Assembly (NCBI RefSeq): GCF_003946325.1
Contig: NZ_RHNT01000025.1
Location: forward strand, 1-32,033
Direction: 5' to 3'
DNA: 32,033 nucleotides
From: Companilactobacillus furfuricola
GTDB taxonomy: Bacteria > Bacillota > Bacilli > Lactobacillales > Lactobacillaceae
Shown here: positions 7,462-14,240 of the stretch, one piece after another
Position numbering within the stretch: position 1 is the first letter of the stretch
How the letters are laid out: every line of letters starts with the position of its first letter
The notes under the pieces: model-generated
What the model was told of the DNA's origin: nothing
The model's input: the letters and a program-made list of their open reading frames with translations, nothing else
Databases searched by the model: none
Program-made: the position numbers and the translations under genes

Positions 7462-9798
7462 ATGAAAGTTAGAAAACCAGAAAAATACACTAATATCGAT
7501 TCTGGTCTAACTGATAAAGAAGTCCAAGAGAAGGTAACTCAAGGTCTAACTAACGTTCAGATCAAAAAGTTATCTCGTTCTATTCCACAAATTTTAGCAG
7601 ATAATATTTTTACGCTATTTAATTTGTTAAACTTGGTCATCACTCTTTTAATCGGTTGGACAGGTTCTTATCGCAATTTATTCTTCCTCGGACCAGTTTT
7701 GGCCAATATCATAATTGGAAGTTTCCAACAAATCAGAGCTAAATTAACGGTCGACAAGATCAACTTAGTTAATGAACAGGAATTTACCGTCCTACGAAAT
7801 AACCGAGAAATCGACGTCCCAATCGAAGATTTAGTTCAAGATGATATTGTCCTACTTAAACGTGGAAATACCATCCCCGCTGACGGGATAGTTGTGTCTG
7901 CCAACGGTCTGCAAACTAATGAATCTAGTATCACTGGTGAATCCGATACGATCAAAAAAAGTATCGGCGACTCAGTTTATTCAGGGAGCTTTGCCATTGC
8001 TGGTTTAGCCAAGATCCAACTGACCCAAGTCGGGATGAACAGCTTTGTTTCTAAACTATCAAATGCTGTCAGCCAAGAAAAGGGTTCTGAGAGTATCTTG
8101 ATGAAAATTATAAATAATATTATCAAGATTTTAACATATACTATCGTACCGATCGGATTAATTTTATTTTTCCGTTCATATTCACAAAATGGAAACGTCG
8201 CAACATCGATCCTCGGAACTAGTGCTTCCGTCATTGGCATGATCCCAGAAGGACTTGTCTTGTTGACAGCCGTAGCTTTAGCAACAGGTGCTTACAATTT
8301 GTCCAAGCGCAAGATCTTAGTACGGTCATTGAACGCCATCGAGACATTAGCTAGAGTTAACACCCTTTGTTTAGATAAAACGGGAACTATCACTACTGGT
8401 AAATTAACTGTTAAAAAAGTCATTCCCGAAACTGGCTTCAGTGAGAATTTCGTCAAAGAAGTAGCAGCCACGATCGTGAAAGTCACTCAGGAGACTAACG
8501 CCACCGCTCAAGCGATCAAGCAATTAAATTCCCAGACGTTCACGGATAAGGTCAAAGAAATCCTACCCTTCTCATCTGAAACAAAATATTCTGGCTACAT
8601 CGCCGAAAGTAATACTAAATACACTATGGGTGCTCCAGAATTCATTATTGATCACCCCAGTGAAAAAACTTCAGCGGCGGTCAAACAAGCAGCCGAAAAA
8701 GGATTTCGGGTCATTGCCGTTTTACAAAGCAAAGACAATGATCAGCAACTCCTAGGCTTGATCTTCATTTCAGATGAAGTCAGAAAACAAGCCAAATCAA
8801 CTTTTTCATATTTAAAGAACCAAGGCATCGACTTAAAGATCATTTCCGGTGACAATCCAGTCACAGTTTCCAACGTCGCTGCCCAAGCAGGTATCGATAA
8901 AACTGACAATTATATCGATATGAGTACAGTCCCTGAAGATGCTGACTATCAAGAATTGGTCAAGAAATATCGCGTCTTCGGCCGGGTCCGTCCCAAAGAA
9001 AAATCCGATTTGATCAAAGCAATGCAAGATAACGGCTTAACTGTTGGTATGACGGGAGACGGTGTCAACGACGTATTAGCCATGCGCCAATCAGATTGTA
9101 GTATTGCCGTCGCCGGTGAAAGTGACGCCGCCGAAGCCTCAGCCGACTTCGTCTTATTGAACCGTAACTTCGACTCAATGATCTTCATGCTCAACGAAGG
9201 AAGACGAGTGATCAACAACGTCGAAAGAGTGGCTTCGTTATATTTGATCAAAACAATTTATTCAGTAGTATTATCCGTAGTTTTCATCTTCTTAGGGACC
9301 GGCTATCCATTCCAGCCCTCACAACTAACGCCAGTAAACGCCTTAACCGTCGGCATACCAACCTTCATCCTAGCGCTGGAACCAAATTATCGGCCACCAG
9401 CAGGAAGATTCATGCGCAACGTCATGGAAATCGCCTTGCCGGCAGCCATCTGTAACATCACATTACTACTAGTGATCAACGGAGTCGGTGGTTGGGCAAA
9501 CCTAAGCTACAAATCAAAATCAACCATGTCCGTCTTCGCAATCGGAATAATCGGCTACTGTGCATTAATAGCCATCAGCAATCCATTAATAATCCGAAAG
9601 AAAATAATGATAGCAACCTCGATCATCCTCTTCATCATAGCCTTCACCTACTCCGACAAACTATTTGGACTCCAAAGCATCTTCGACCTAAGATTCACCT
9701 TCATCTACATCTCGATAGTCCTAGTAGCTTGGCCACTATTCATGTTCATGCGTGAAGTACTAGGCAGACGAGTCTTTTCAAAAATAAATTGGAAATAA
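7462..9798 (+). CDS. Cation-translocating P-type ATPase (P2-like)
   Basis: 778 aa from ATG 7462; the ribosome binding site is weak. Features in order: N-terminal actuator region with TGES (158-161), helix 4 motif IPEGL (261-265), phosphorylation site DKTGT (Asp305), short nucleotide-binding domain with KGFRVIAV, then TGDGVND (about 531-537). About six C-terminal membrane helices follow, between about residues 590 and 770. It lacks the heavy-metal domains of P1B pumps and is shorter than classical Ca2+ pumps (about 880-900 aa). It belongs to the compact E1-E2 ATPase group common in streptococci and lactobacilli, thought to move divalent cations such as Ca2+ or Mn2+; the substrate is not certain. 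A family S repeat starts 10 bases after the stop. Confidence 0.9.
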   Translation: MKVRKPEKYTNIDSGLTDKEVQEKVTQGLTNVQIKKLSRSIPQILADNIFTLFNLLNLVITLLIGWTGSYRNLFFLGPVLANIIIGSFQQIRAKLTVDKINLVNEQEFTVLRNNREIDVPIEDLVQDDIVLLKRGNTIPADGIVVSANGLQTNESSITGESDTIKKSIGDSVYSGSFAIAGLAKIQLTQVGMNSFVSKLSNAVSQEKGSESILMKIINNIIKILTYTIVPIGLILFFRSYSQNGNVATSILGTSASVIGMIPEGLVLLTAVALATGAYNLSKRKILVRSLNAIETLARVNTLCLDKTGTITTGKLTVKKVIPETGFSENFVKEVAATIVKVTQETNATAQAIKQLNSQTFTDKVKEILPFSSETKYSGYIAESNTKYTMGAPEFIIDHPSEKTSAAVKQAAEKGFRVIAVLQSKDNDQQLLGLIFISDEVRKQAKSTFSYLKNQGIDLKIISGDNPVTVSNVAAQAGIDKTDNYIDMSTVPEDADYQELVKKYRVFGRVRPKEKSDLIKAMQDNGLTVGMTGDGVNDVLAMRQSDCSIAVAGESDAAEASADFVLLNRNFDSMIFMLNEGRRVINNVERVASLYLIKTIYSVVLSVVFIFLGTGYPFQPSQLTPVNALTVGIPTFILALEPNYRPPAGRFMRNVMEIALPAAICNITLLLVINGVGGWANLSYKSKSTMSVFAIGIIGYCALIAISNPLIIRKKIMIATSIILFIIAFTYSDKLFGLQSIFDLRFTFIYISIVLVAWPLFMFMREVLGRRVFSKINWK

Positions 9799-9807
9799 CA
9801 AAAACAC

Positions 9808-9946
9808 AGAGAGCGCAGCGAGGTTGGTCAGCTGCTGAGGATTAACGCGAGTGGTCGCACAAGGTGCGGCAAAGCCGTACCGCGACCACCCGTGTTAACC
9901 GGAGGCCGCTGTCGCCTGGAACTCGTTTCAACATCCTTCCGGATAA
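9808..9946 (-). repeat. Family S structured repeat, inverted single copy
   Basis: On the minus strand it reads AACGAGTTCC, then AGCGGCCTCCGG, then TTAACACGGGTGGTCGC, a loop, GCGACCACTCGCGTTAA, and ends CTGCGCTCTC. This is the same order as the 127-bp repeats at 26998-27378. The inner stem here is GTGGTCGC/GCGACCAC (9851-9858, 9882-9889), whereas the other copies have ATC- and GTC-type stems, so both arms changed together. It sits between the ATPase gene and its terminator. Confidence 0.75.
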
Positions 9947-9977
9947 AACAAAAAACCGCAACAACCTTAAAAAAATC

Positions 9978-10022
9978 AATAGTCTGGTCAGGATCAAAAT
10001 CCTAAACCAGACTATTTTTTAT
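9978..10022. terminator. Bidirectional terminator
   Basis: Stem AATAGTCTGGT/ACCAGACTATT (9978-9988, 10006-10016) with an A-run on the left and TTTTTT on the right. It separates the P-type ATPase gene from the convergent small membrane protein gene. Confidence 0.85.
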
Positions 10023-10231
10023 TTATCCAAATGCAGCCGTTTTTGCTTAGCATGTTTCCTATCCAAAAAATGAATCAATTTAAAATAACCAAAAATACAA
10101 CCAACAACCAAAGTCGCGATCCCAGAAACCAAAGACTCAGACTTATTCTTATCAGCCACCAACAAAACCCCAGTAGTAATCAACAAAATACCAAAAACAA
10201 TTTCAAAAAACAAATAATCATTATCATCCAT
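10019..10231 (-). CDS. Small two-helix membrane protein
   Basis: 70 aa from ATG 10231 (MDDNDYLFFE), chosen because GGGGG (10239-10243) lies 7 bases upstream. The in-frame ATG at 10252 directly abuts its GGAGG, which is too close. Longer readings upstream run through a terminator and structured RNA. Two hydrophobic helices (about residues 8-28 and 36-54) surround DKNKSES, and the C-terminus is strongly basic (DRKHAKQKRLHLDK). Family not recognised. A promoter (10271-10298, minus strand) gives it its own short leader. That leader contains 16 nt complementary to the terminator of the candidate RNA gene just upstream, so RNA control of its translation is plausible. Confidence 0.55.
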   Translation of the reverse strand: MDDNDYLFFEIVFGILLITTGVLLVADKNKSESLVSGIATLVVGCIFGYFKLIHFLDRKHAKQKRLHLDK

Positions 10232-10270
10232 AACAAAGCCCCCATCCAGCATCCTCCATCTCTCAAATCC

Positions 10271-10298
10271 ATTATGGAAGCCCAGGAAAAAGATGCAA
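10271..10298 (-). promoter_or_regulatory. Putative promoter of the small membrane protein gene
   Basis: On the minus strand, TTGCAT (10293-10298) and CATAAT (10271-10276) are separated by 16 bases. The predicted start lies about 30 bases before the ribosome binding site and downstream of the candidate RNA terminator. Confidence 0.45.
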
Positions 10299-10324
10299 AC
10301 AAAGCAACTTTGAAAAAGAGCAAA

Positions 10325-10735
10325 AAAATAAGACAGATGCTGGATGGGGGCATCTGTCTTAAAAAGATCGGCGTAGTATTGATGAGTATAAACACGTATC
10401 AGTCTCGTGGGAGGAATTACGAATTTATGGTCATAGATCAATACTATGGGGGTGTCACGATCTTTGCCAATAAAATTGGCGAGCAATCGATCTAACAAAG
10501 TTGGAGGGGGAAAGTTTCTTCCAAGAAAACCAGTCTCATTACTTACAAGAGGAGTGAAGTAAACTAATCAGTCAAATATCGGATGGCTTACTATCCGAAG
10601 GGGAAGAAACATGAAGGATGGGTTGAAACCAACTTTGAAAGTTCGATCTAAACCTTGCTGTAAGGGAAATAGCCAAAAGCTCATGGCAAGCTCCAAAGGC
10701 GTAACCCTCTTTTCGCACCAGTTAGGTTTATAATT
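10325..10735 (-). ncRNA. Candidate structured RNA, about 410 nt, with terminator
   Basis: No credible ORF, but dense nested complementarity. On the minus strand: hairpin TCGGAT/ATCCGA (10579-10598), hairpin GCCAATTTTATTGGC (10466-10480), and two nested long-range stems, 8 bp (10458-10465 with 10363-10370) and 10 bp (10437-10446 with 10374-10383). The end is a strong terminator, AAGACAGATGC/GCATCTGTCTT (10330-10360) followed by TTATTTTTTT. AT-rich sequence with TATAAT-like hexamers lies just upstream (10733-10745). The terminator loop exposes CCCCCATCC, part of a 16-nt match to the leader of the next gene. I searched for RNase P, tmRNA, SRP, 6S and T-box landmarks and found none. Confidence 0.5.
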
Positions 10736-10739
10736 ATAA

Positions 10740-11192
10740 TAATATCTTTTAGTGAAAAAGTAAATTAAATTTTGTCTAATGTTTTATAATAAAAAATAAA
10801 GTTACATAATAAACAGCTTACTATCACTGATACAGTCGGTTGCATATGATTAATTTTTTTAATTTTAATTAAAGCCAAACTAATCACTTTTTAAAAATCG
10901 ATAAACCAATTTTCACAAACGACCGACTTTGCTTCTAATTTCAAAAAACAATCAAAGAAATTGCGAGAGTGCGAGGCACAAGCACGCGAGCAAGAAGCGA
11001 AAGTCAGCGAACAAAAAATATATCGTCTCTTATCAAACTAACAAAACAAGAAAACTAATAACAGCAATGTAAGCAGGAAGCAAATTGAGCGGAGCAAAGT
11101 CCCGCGAACCGAGAAAAGAGTCAGTAATCTAGATAGAGAATATATCGTAACAAGAAAAGGAAGCTCCTACTCCCCACCAGAATAGATAAAAC
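10740..11192. other. AT-rich gene-less stretch
   Basis: No ORF with a ribosome binding site. 10740-10900 is low-complexity AT-rich sequence that may hold the promoter of the minus-strand candidate RNA. 10930-11160 has higher GC with short G/C-rich words (GCGAGAGTGCGAGG, GCACGCGAGC) and two ATATATCGT words, and looks like a degraded element. I see no recognisable function. Confidence 0.4.
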
Positions 11193-11560
11193 CTGAGATA
11201 GACATGTGAGAAATAGGACGAGCAAACAGTGCCAACTTGCACAAAATAAATCGGTAAATCTCAAAAAGGGGGGGATTAATGTCTCTATCTAGACGGAGGG
11301 GCCCGGGGATACAGACCTCAGTGGTGAAATTCCTCTTGGCGACGAAGGAGCTTAGAGGAAGGTGCAGTTTTGAAACAAGCGAGCGCCCTTTGCTCGATTG
11401 GTTCAAAATGTGCCCACCACGTTCCAGCGTCTATATCCCCGGGCCCCGGAGTCGGCATTGAACGTACCAACCAAACTACTACCTCCACACCACGACACCA
11501 AACAAACTAACAAAACGTGCCCCAAGCAAAACTCCTCTGTCTGCCATAGCTCTCTTACAT
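11193..11560 (-). repeat. Family L structured repeat, copy C (full length)
   Basis: On the minus strand it follows the prs terminator, starting ATGTAAGAGAGCTATGGC (58 bases identical to copy A), then TTCAATGCCG. The outer arm GGGGCCCGGGGATATAGAC (11429-11447) pairs with GTCTGTATCCCCGGGCCCC (11298-11316), with one G-U wobble. It encloses hairpin 1 (11368-11408, stem with CGAGC/GCTCG) and hairpin 2 (TTCCTCT/AGAGGAA). The tail is TTTTTGAGATTTACCG...ACATGTCTATCTC (11193-11270), matching copy E. GC content is far above the flanks. Confidence 0.8.
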
Positions 11561-11570
11561 TTTTGCAATA

Positions 11571-11598
11571 AAAAAAGCCAACACCAAAAGTGTTGACC
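11571..11598 (-). terminator. Terminator after prs
   Basis: Minus-strand stem CAACAC/GTGTTG with a four-base loop, followed by TTTTTTTATTG, 12 bases past the prs stop codon. Confidence 0.8.
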
Positions 11599-11609
11599 AA
11601 ATCAAAAAC

Positions 11610-12593
11610 CTAATTCAACTTACGATACTGATCACGAACCTCAAACAAAGAACTAATCGACTGATCACTCTCGATCATCTCAATAGAATCCCCAACCAGT
11701 CCAGTAACAGACAAAATAGTAAGCTTATCAAACATACACTCGTCAGGAACAACAATAGAATCAGTAACCACAACCTCTTCCAAGTCAGAATCTTGCAACT
11801 TAGAAGTAGCCTTCTCAGAAAAGATAGGATGTGTAGCAGCACCAATAACACGTGTAGCCCCAGCAACCTTCAAAGCGTGGGCACTATTGATCATACGAGT
11901 ACCAGTATCAATCAAATCATCAACAATAATACATACCTTACCGTCAACCTCACCAATAATATTAGGCACAACATCATTGTCTTCAGTTGAACGTTGATCA
12001 ACAATAGCGATTTGAGACCCAAATACCTCAGCCAAAGCACGGGCACGCTTAGTAGAATTATGATCAGGAGCAACAAAAACTACATCGTCACTAGGCTCTT
12101 TAATAGTATCTTTGAAATAACTAGCAAAAATTGGCATAGCACGTAAGTGATCAACAGGAATATCAAAAAATCCTTGAATTTGTTCCGCATGCATATCCAA
12201 AGCAATAACACGGTCCACCTTACCCATTTCCAACATATTAGCAAACAACTTAGCTGAAATAGGTTCTCTGGCACGTGACTTACGATCTGAACGTGTATAA
12301 GCAAAATATGGCAATACACAAGTGATCATATGCGTACTTGCTCTTCTTAAAGCATCAACAGCGATCATCAGTTCCATAAAGTTATCATTAACAGGATCTG
12401 AAACTGAATGGATAATATAAACATTCTTACCACGAATACTCTCGTTGATTTGAATATTGATCTCACCATCGCTAAAGTGTGAAACAGATGCATCTAAAAG
12501 TGGGATCCCCATATATTTAGAAATTCTCTTGGCAACAGGCATATTCCCATTTAATGCAAGTAATGCAACTTTATCTAATGATTTATTAGACAT
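11610..12593 (-). CDS. prs2: Ribose-phosphate pyrophosphokinase, divergent second paralogue
   Basis: 327 aa from ATG 12593, with GAGGAAG directly upstream; an upstream in-frame start at 12605 is less likely. The PRPP synthetase fold is clear: FSDGEI (40-45), DALRRAS (80-86), YTRSDRKSRAREPISAKL (99-116), DMHAEQIQGFFDIP (133-146) and the PRPP loop IVDDLIDTGT (223-232). The enzyme makes PRPP from ribose 5-phosphate and ATP for nucleotide, His and Trp synthesis. Two normally conserved places differ from the classical B. subtilis-type enzyme: SPDHGGVTRAR is APDHNSTKRAR, and the flexible-loop KRR is QRS (residues 200-202), losing the lysine. It lies 17 bp after yueI in the same operon. The gene symbol means second paralogue by divergence, not by synteny. 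Confidence 0.85.
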   Translation of the reverse strand: MSNKSLDKVALLALNGNMPVAKRISKYMGIPLLDASVSHFSDGEINIQINESIRGKNVYIIHSVSDPVNDNFMELMIAVDALRRASTHMITCVLPYFAYTRSDRKSRAREPISAKLFANMLEMGKVDRVIALDMHAEQIQGFFDIPVDHLRAMPIFASYFKDTIKEPSDDVVFVAPDHNSTKRARALAEVFGSQIAIVDQRSTEDNDVVPNIIGEVDGKVCIIVDDLIDTGTRMINSAHALKVAGATRVIGAATHPIFSEKATSKLQDSDLEEVVVTDSIVVPDECMFDKLTILSVTGLVGDSIEMIESDQSISSLFEVRDQYRKLN

Positions 12594-12610
12594 AACTTCC
12601 TCCAAAAATT

Positions 12611-12991
12611 TTATAAAATAACCGGTGAATTGATTGGTTTACTCTCATCTGCAATGACTAATCCCATATCGGAATCCGTAACTTCCTTACGTCCATTTCG
12701 GACGGGCGCAGTCATAACAATTGTAAACTTATAATTCAATTTTACACTTAATTTGAGATATTCGTCCATTAAATAACTATCAATTTTTCCATTTAAGTAC
12801 AAATGATACTTTGGATACCTTTTCATGATTTTTTCGACCGTCGCAACATTATCGAGATTCTTGATTTGTGCAACCGTCAAGGCGATTCCGACTCTTTCGG
12901 CAAAATTGCCTAAAAATTTATTCTTCTCATCAGGTTTCAGTTGTGGCTTACCAAAAACATTCTTTTTGATATAATCTTCAACACTACTCAT
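12611..12991 (-). CDS. yueI: YueI family protein (DUF1694)
   Basis: 126 aa from ATG 12991 with AAGGGG about 8 bases upstream. The family signature FLGNFAERVGIALTVAQ (about residues 26-42) and the following KIMKRYPKYHLYLNG identify the YueI/DUF1694 group, found in bacilli and lactobacilli and of unknown biochemical function. The adjacent prs2 gene starts 17 bp downstream, so the two are probably cotranscribed. Confidence 0.8.
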   Translation of the reverse strand: MSSVEDYIKKNVFGKPQLKPDEKNKFLGNFAERVGIALTVAQIKNLDNVATVEKIMKRYPKYHLYLNGKIDSYLMDEYLKLSVKLNYKFTIVMTAPVRNGRKEVTDSDMGLVIADESKPINSPVIL

Positions 12992-13029
12992 GTGATACCC
13001 CTTTCAAAAATTCTTAAATAACTACCCTT

Positions 13030-13051
13030 TATTGGTCAATAAATTGTATAA
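13030..13051 (+). promoter_or_regulatory. Putative promoter of the small gene at 13079
   Basis: TATAAT at 13046-13051 in TTGTATAATG, with a weak -35-like TTGGTC at about 13032. It lies in the short divergent region between yueI and the plus-strand gene. Confidence 0.45.
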
Positions 13052-13078
13052 TGAAGCCAATGAAAGGATGTGGTAACC

Positions 13079-13318
13079 ATGGATGAAATGGTATTTTTCA
13101 ATCCGGGAGATGCGATAGCTAACTCACGTGATTTCGGAGAAGCTGTTCGCGGTGCTCAAATTTATAAAGCTAAAGATCCATACGAATCATCCTTAATTAT
13201 CGCCGAAGATGCAACAAATAAAAAGAGTTTTGCTGTTTATTTCGCTTCGGATGAGAAGAGTGATGTTAAAGATAATGATAAGAGCGTGGTTCCTTATCAT
13301 GTTAAGAAGAAGATTTAG
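13079..13318 (+). CDS. Small conserved-looking protein of unknown function
   Basis: 79 aa from ATG 13079 (MDEMVFFNPGD), with AAAGGA about 10 bases upstream; an in-frame GTG at 13070 lies too close to it. The protein is soluble and mixed-charge, with no membrane helix or Cys, and contains FGEAVRGAQIYKAKDPYESS and a basic C-terminus. Family not recognised. It has its own promoter and terminator, which supports a real gene. It diverges from yueI-prs2 and is followed by a family L repeat. Confidence 0.6.
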   Translation: MDEMVFFNPGDAIANSRDFGEAVRGAQIYKAKDPYESSLIIAEDATNKKSFAVYFASDEKSDVKDNDKSVVPYHVKKKI

Positions 13319-13329
13319 GTTTGTTTTTA

Positions 13330-13370
13330 GGCTTTGCTGATTGAATATATATGTCAGCAGAGCTTTTTTG
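13330..13370 (+). terminator. Terminator after the small gene
   Basis: Stem GGCTTTGCTGA/TCAGCAGAGCT (13330-13340, about 13354-13364) with one bulge, followed by TTTTTTG. Confidence 0.8.
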
Positions 13371-13409
13371 TTTTGGTTTTGAATTTTTTTTGAGGGTATA
13401 TGTTGGGTG

Positions 13410-13590
13410 GTGGTTCATTGCCGGTTCTGTGGGGGTTCCAGGAATTGCGCCGTGGAACGCCATGGACGCCACTTTGAACCAATCGAGAAGACCACTCGCT
13501 TGTTTCAAAGCTGGGTCTTTCACTAAGCGGTGAAACCGCTAAGTGAAATTTCATGGCTGACGGCGAATTCCTTCCACCCCCACAGGACCT
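13410..13590 (+). repeat. Family L structured repeat, copy D
   Basis: Plus-strand copy: TTCATTGCCGG (13414-13424), outer arm GGTTCTGTGGGGGTTCC (13423-13439) paired with GGAAGGGGG-type complement at 13570-13589. The pairing extends inward through AGGAATT and GCCGT. Inside are hairpin 1 (13473-13509, GATCGAG-like stem CGAG/CTCG) and hairpin 2 (13518-13548), a perfect TTTCACT-AGCGGT/ACCGCT-AGTGAAA palindrome. After the closing arm the sequence does not resemble the tails of copies C and E, so this copy is shortened or of another subtype. It is nearly identical to copy F over about 90 bp. Confidence 0.8.
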
Positions 13591-13856
13591 AAGGTAGTAT
13601 AAAACTCACTTTTTGGTGGGGTCACGGTACTTATCCCTACACAGGTAGGTTGTTTGGGCTTGATAGTTGAACTTAGATTTTCACGGTCTTACGATTTTGG
13701 TTACTCGATTTATCTTTTAAATTTTTTGAGAATACATTATCGAAACATTCAAATTATAAGCTCGATTCAAAACTTGAATAATATGAAATTTGGTTTAGGT
13801 CGGGGTTTGATCTTGGTTTTGCTTTTGCTTTTGCTTTTACTATCTTGGTAAAGATT
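13591..13856. other. Gene-less stretch between two facing family L repeats
   Basis: No credible gene. It holds TTTTTGGTGGGGTCACGG, an AT-rich middle and a TTTTGC microsatellite (three to four units near 13815-13840). It may contain a diverged tail of copy D, but I cannot align it convincingly with copies C and E. Confidence 0.4.
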
Positions 13857-14240
13857 GAGATAGACATGTGAGAAATAGGACGATCAAACAGTGCCAATTT
13901 GATCAAAATAAATCGGTAAATCTCAACCCGAGGGGGGATTATACATACTTACCTAGGTGGAGGGTCGGGGCGCTATATGGGCTCAGCCGCCAAATTCCTC
14001 TTGGCGACGAAGGAGCTTAGAGGAAGACTCGTATTTGAGATTGTTCGGGCGATCTTCCCGAATAAGCTCAAATCGATGTCGGCAGCGTTCCAGTCCCATA
14101 TAGCGCCCCGACCCGGAACCGGCATTGAACGTACAGCCAAACTACTACCTCAACCCAAAACAAACTAAACTAAAATCCCAGCACATCTCAACACCAACTA
14201 AAGCAACCAAACCTCTACTGCTGCTTATTTCCTCTTACAT
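13857..14240 (-). repeat. Family L structured repeat, copy E (full length)
   Basis: The best-preserved outer stem is here: GGGTCGGGGCGCTATATGGG (13962-13981) is perfectly complementary to 14095-14114 (20 bp). It encloses hairpin 1 (14033-14073, TTCGGG/CCCGAA with a GAAGATCG loop) and hairpin 2 (13994-14026, TTCCTCT/AGAGGAA). The tail (13857-13935) matches copy C (ACATGTCTATCTC, GAGATTTACCG) and has its own small stem, GATCAAA/TTTGATC. On the minus strand it begins right at the stop codon of the ROK kinase, with TTACAT at 14235-14240 in plus orientation. Confidence 0.82.

Noticed and set aside
10031-10495. 154-codon plus-strand ORF and the 37-codon piece MSINTYQSRG...
   Set aside because: Antisense to the membrane protein and the structured RNA; the start has no ribosome binding site and I recognise no family.
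10019-10498. Full 159-codon minus-strand reading as one protein
   Set aside because: It runs through a strong terminator (10330-10360), a promoter and the structured RNA; only the last 70 codons have a suitable ribosome binding site.
10490-10735. Considered RNase P, tmRNA, 6S, T-box or cobalamin riboswitch
   Set aside because: The hallmark conserved words of each class are absent on both strands.
12080-12319. 79-codon minus-strand ORF inside prs2
   Set aside because: Out-of-frame shadow of a clearly homologous gene.
13302-13554. ORFs reading SERPSFETSEW...VQSGVHGVPR in copies D and F
   Set aside because: They are translations of the family L hairpins; changes between copies preserve base pairing, not codons.
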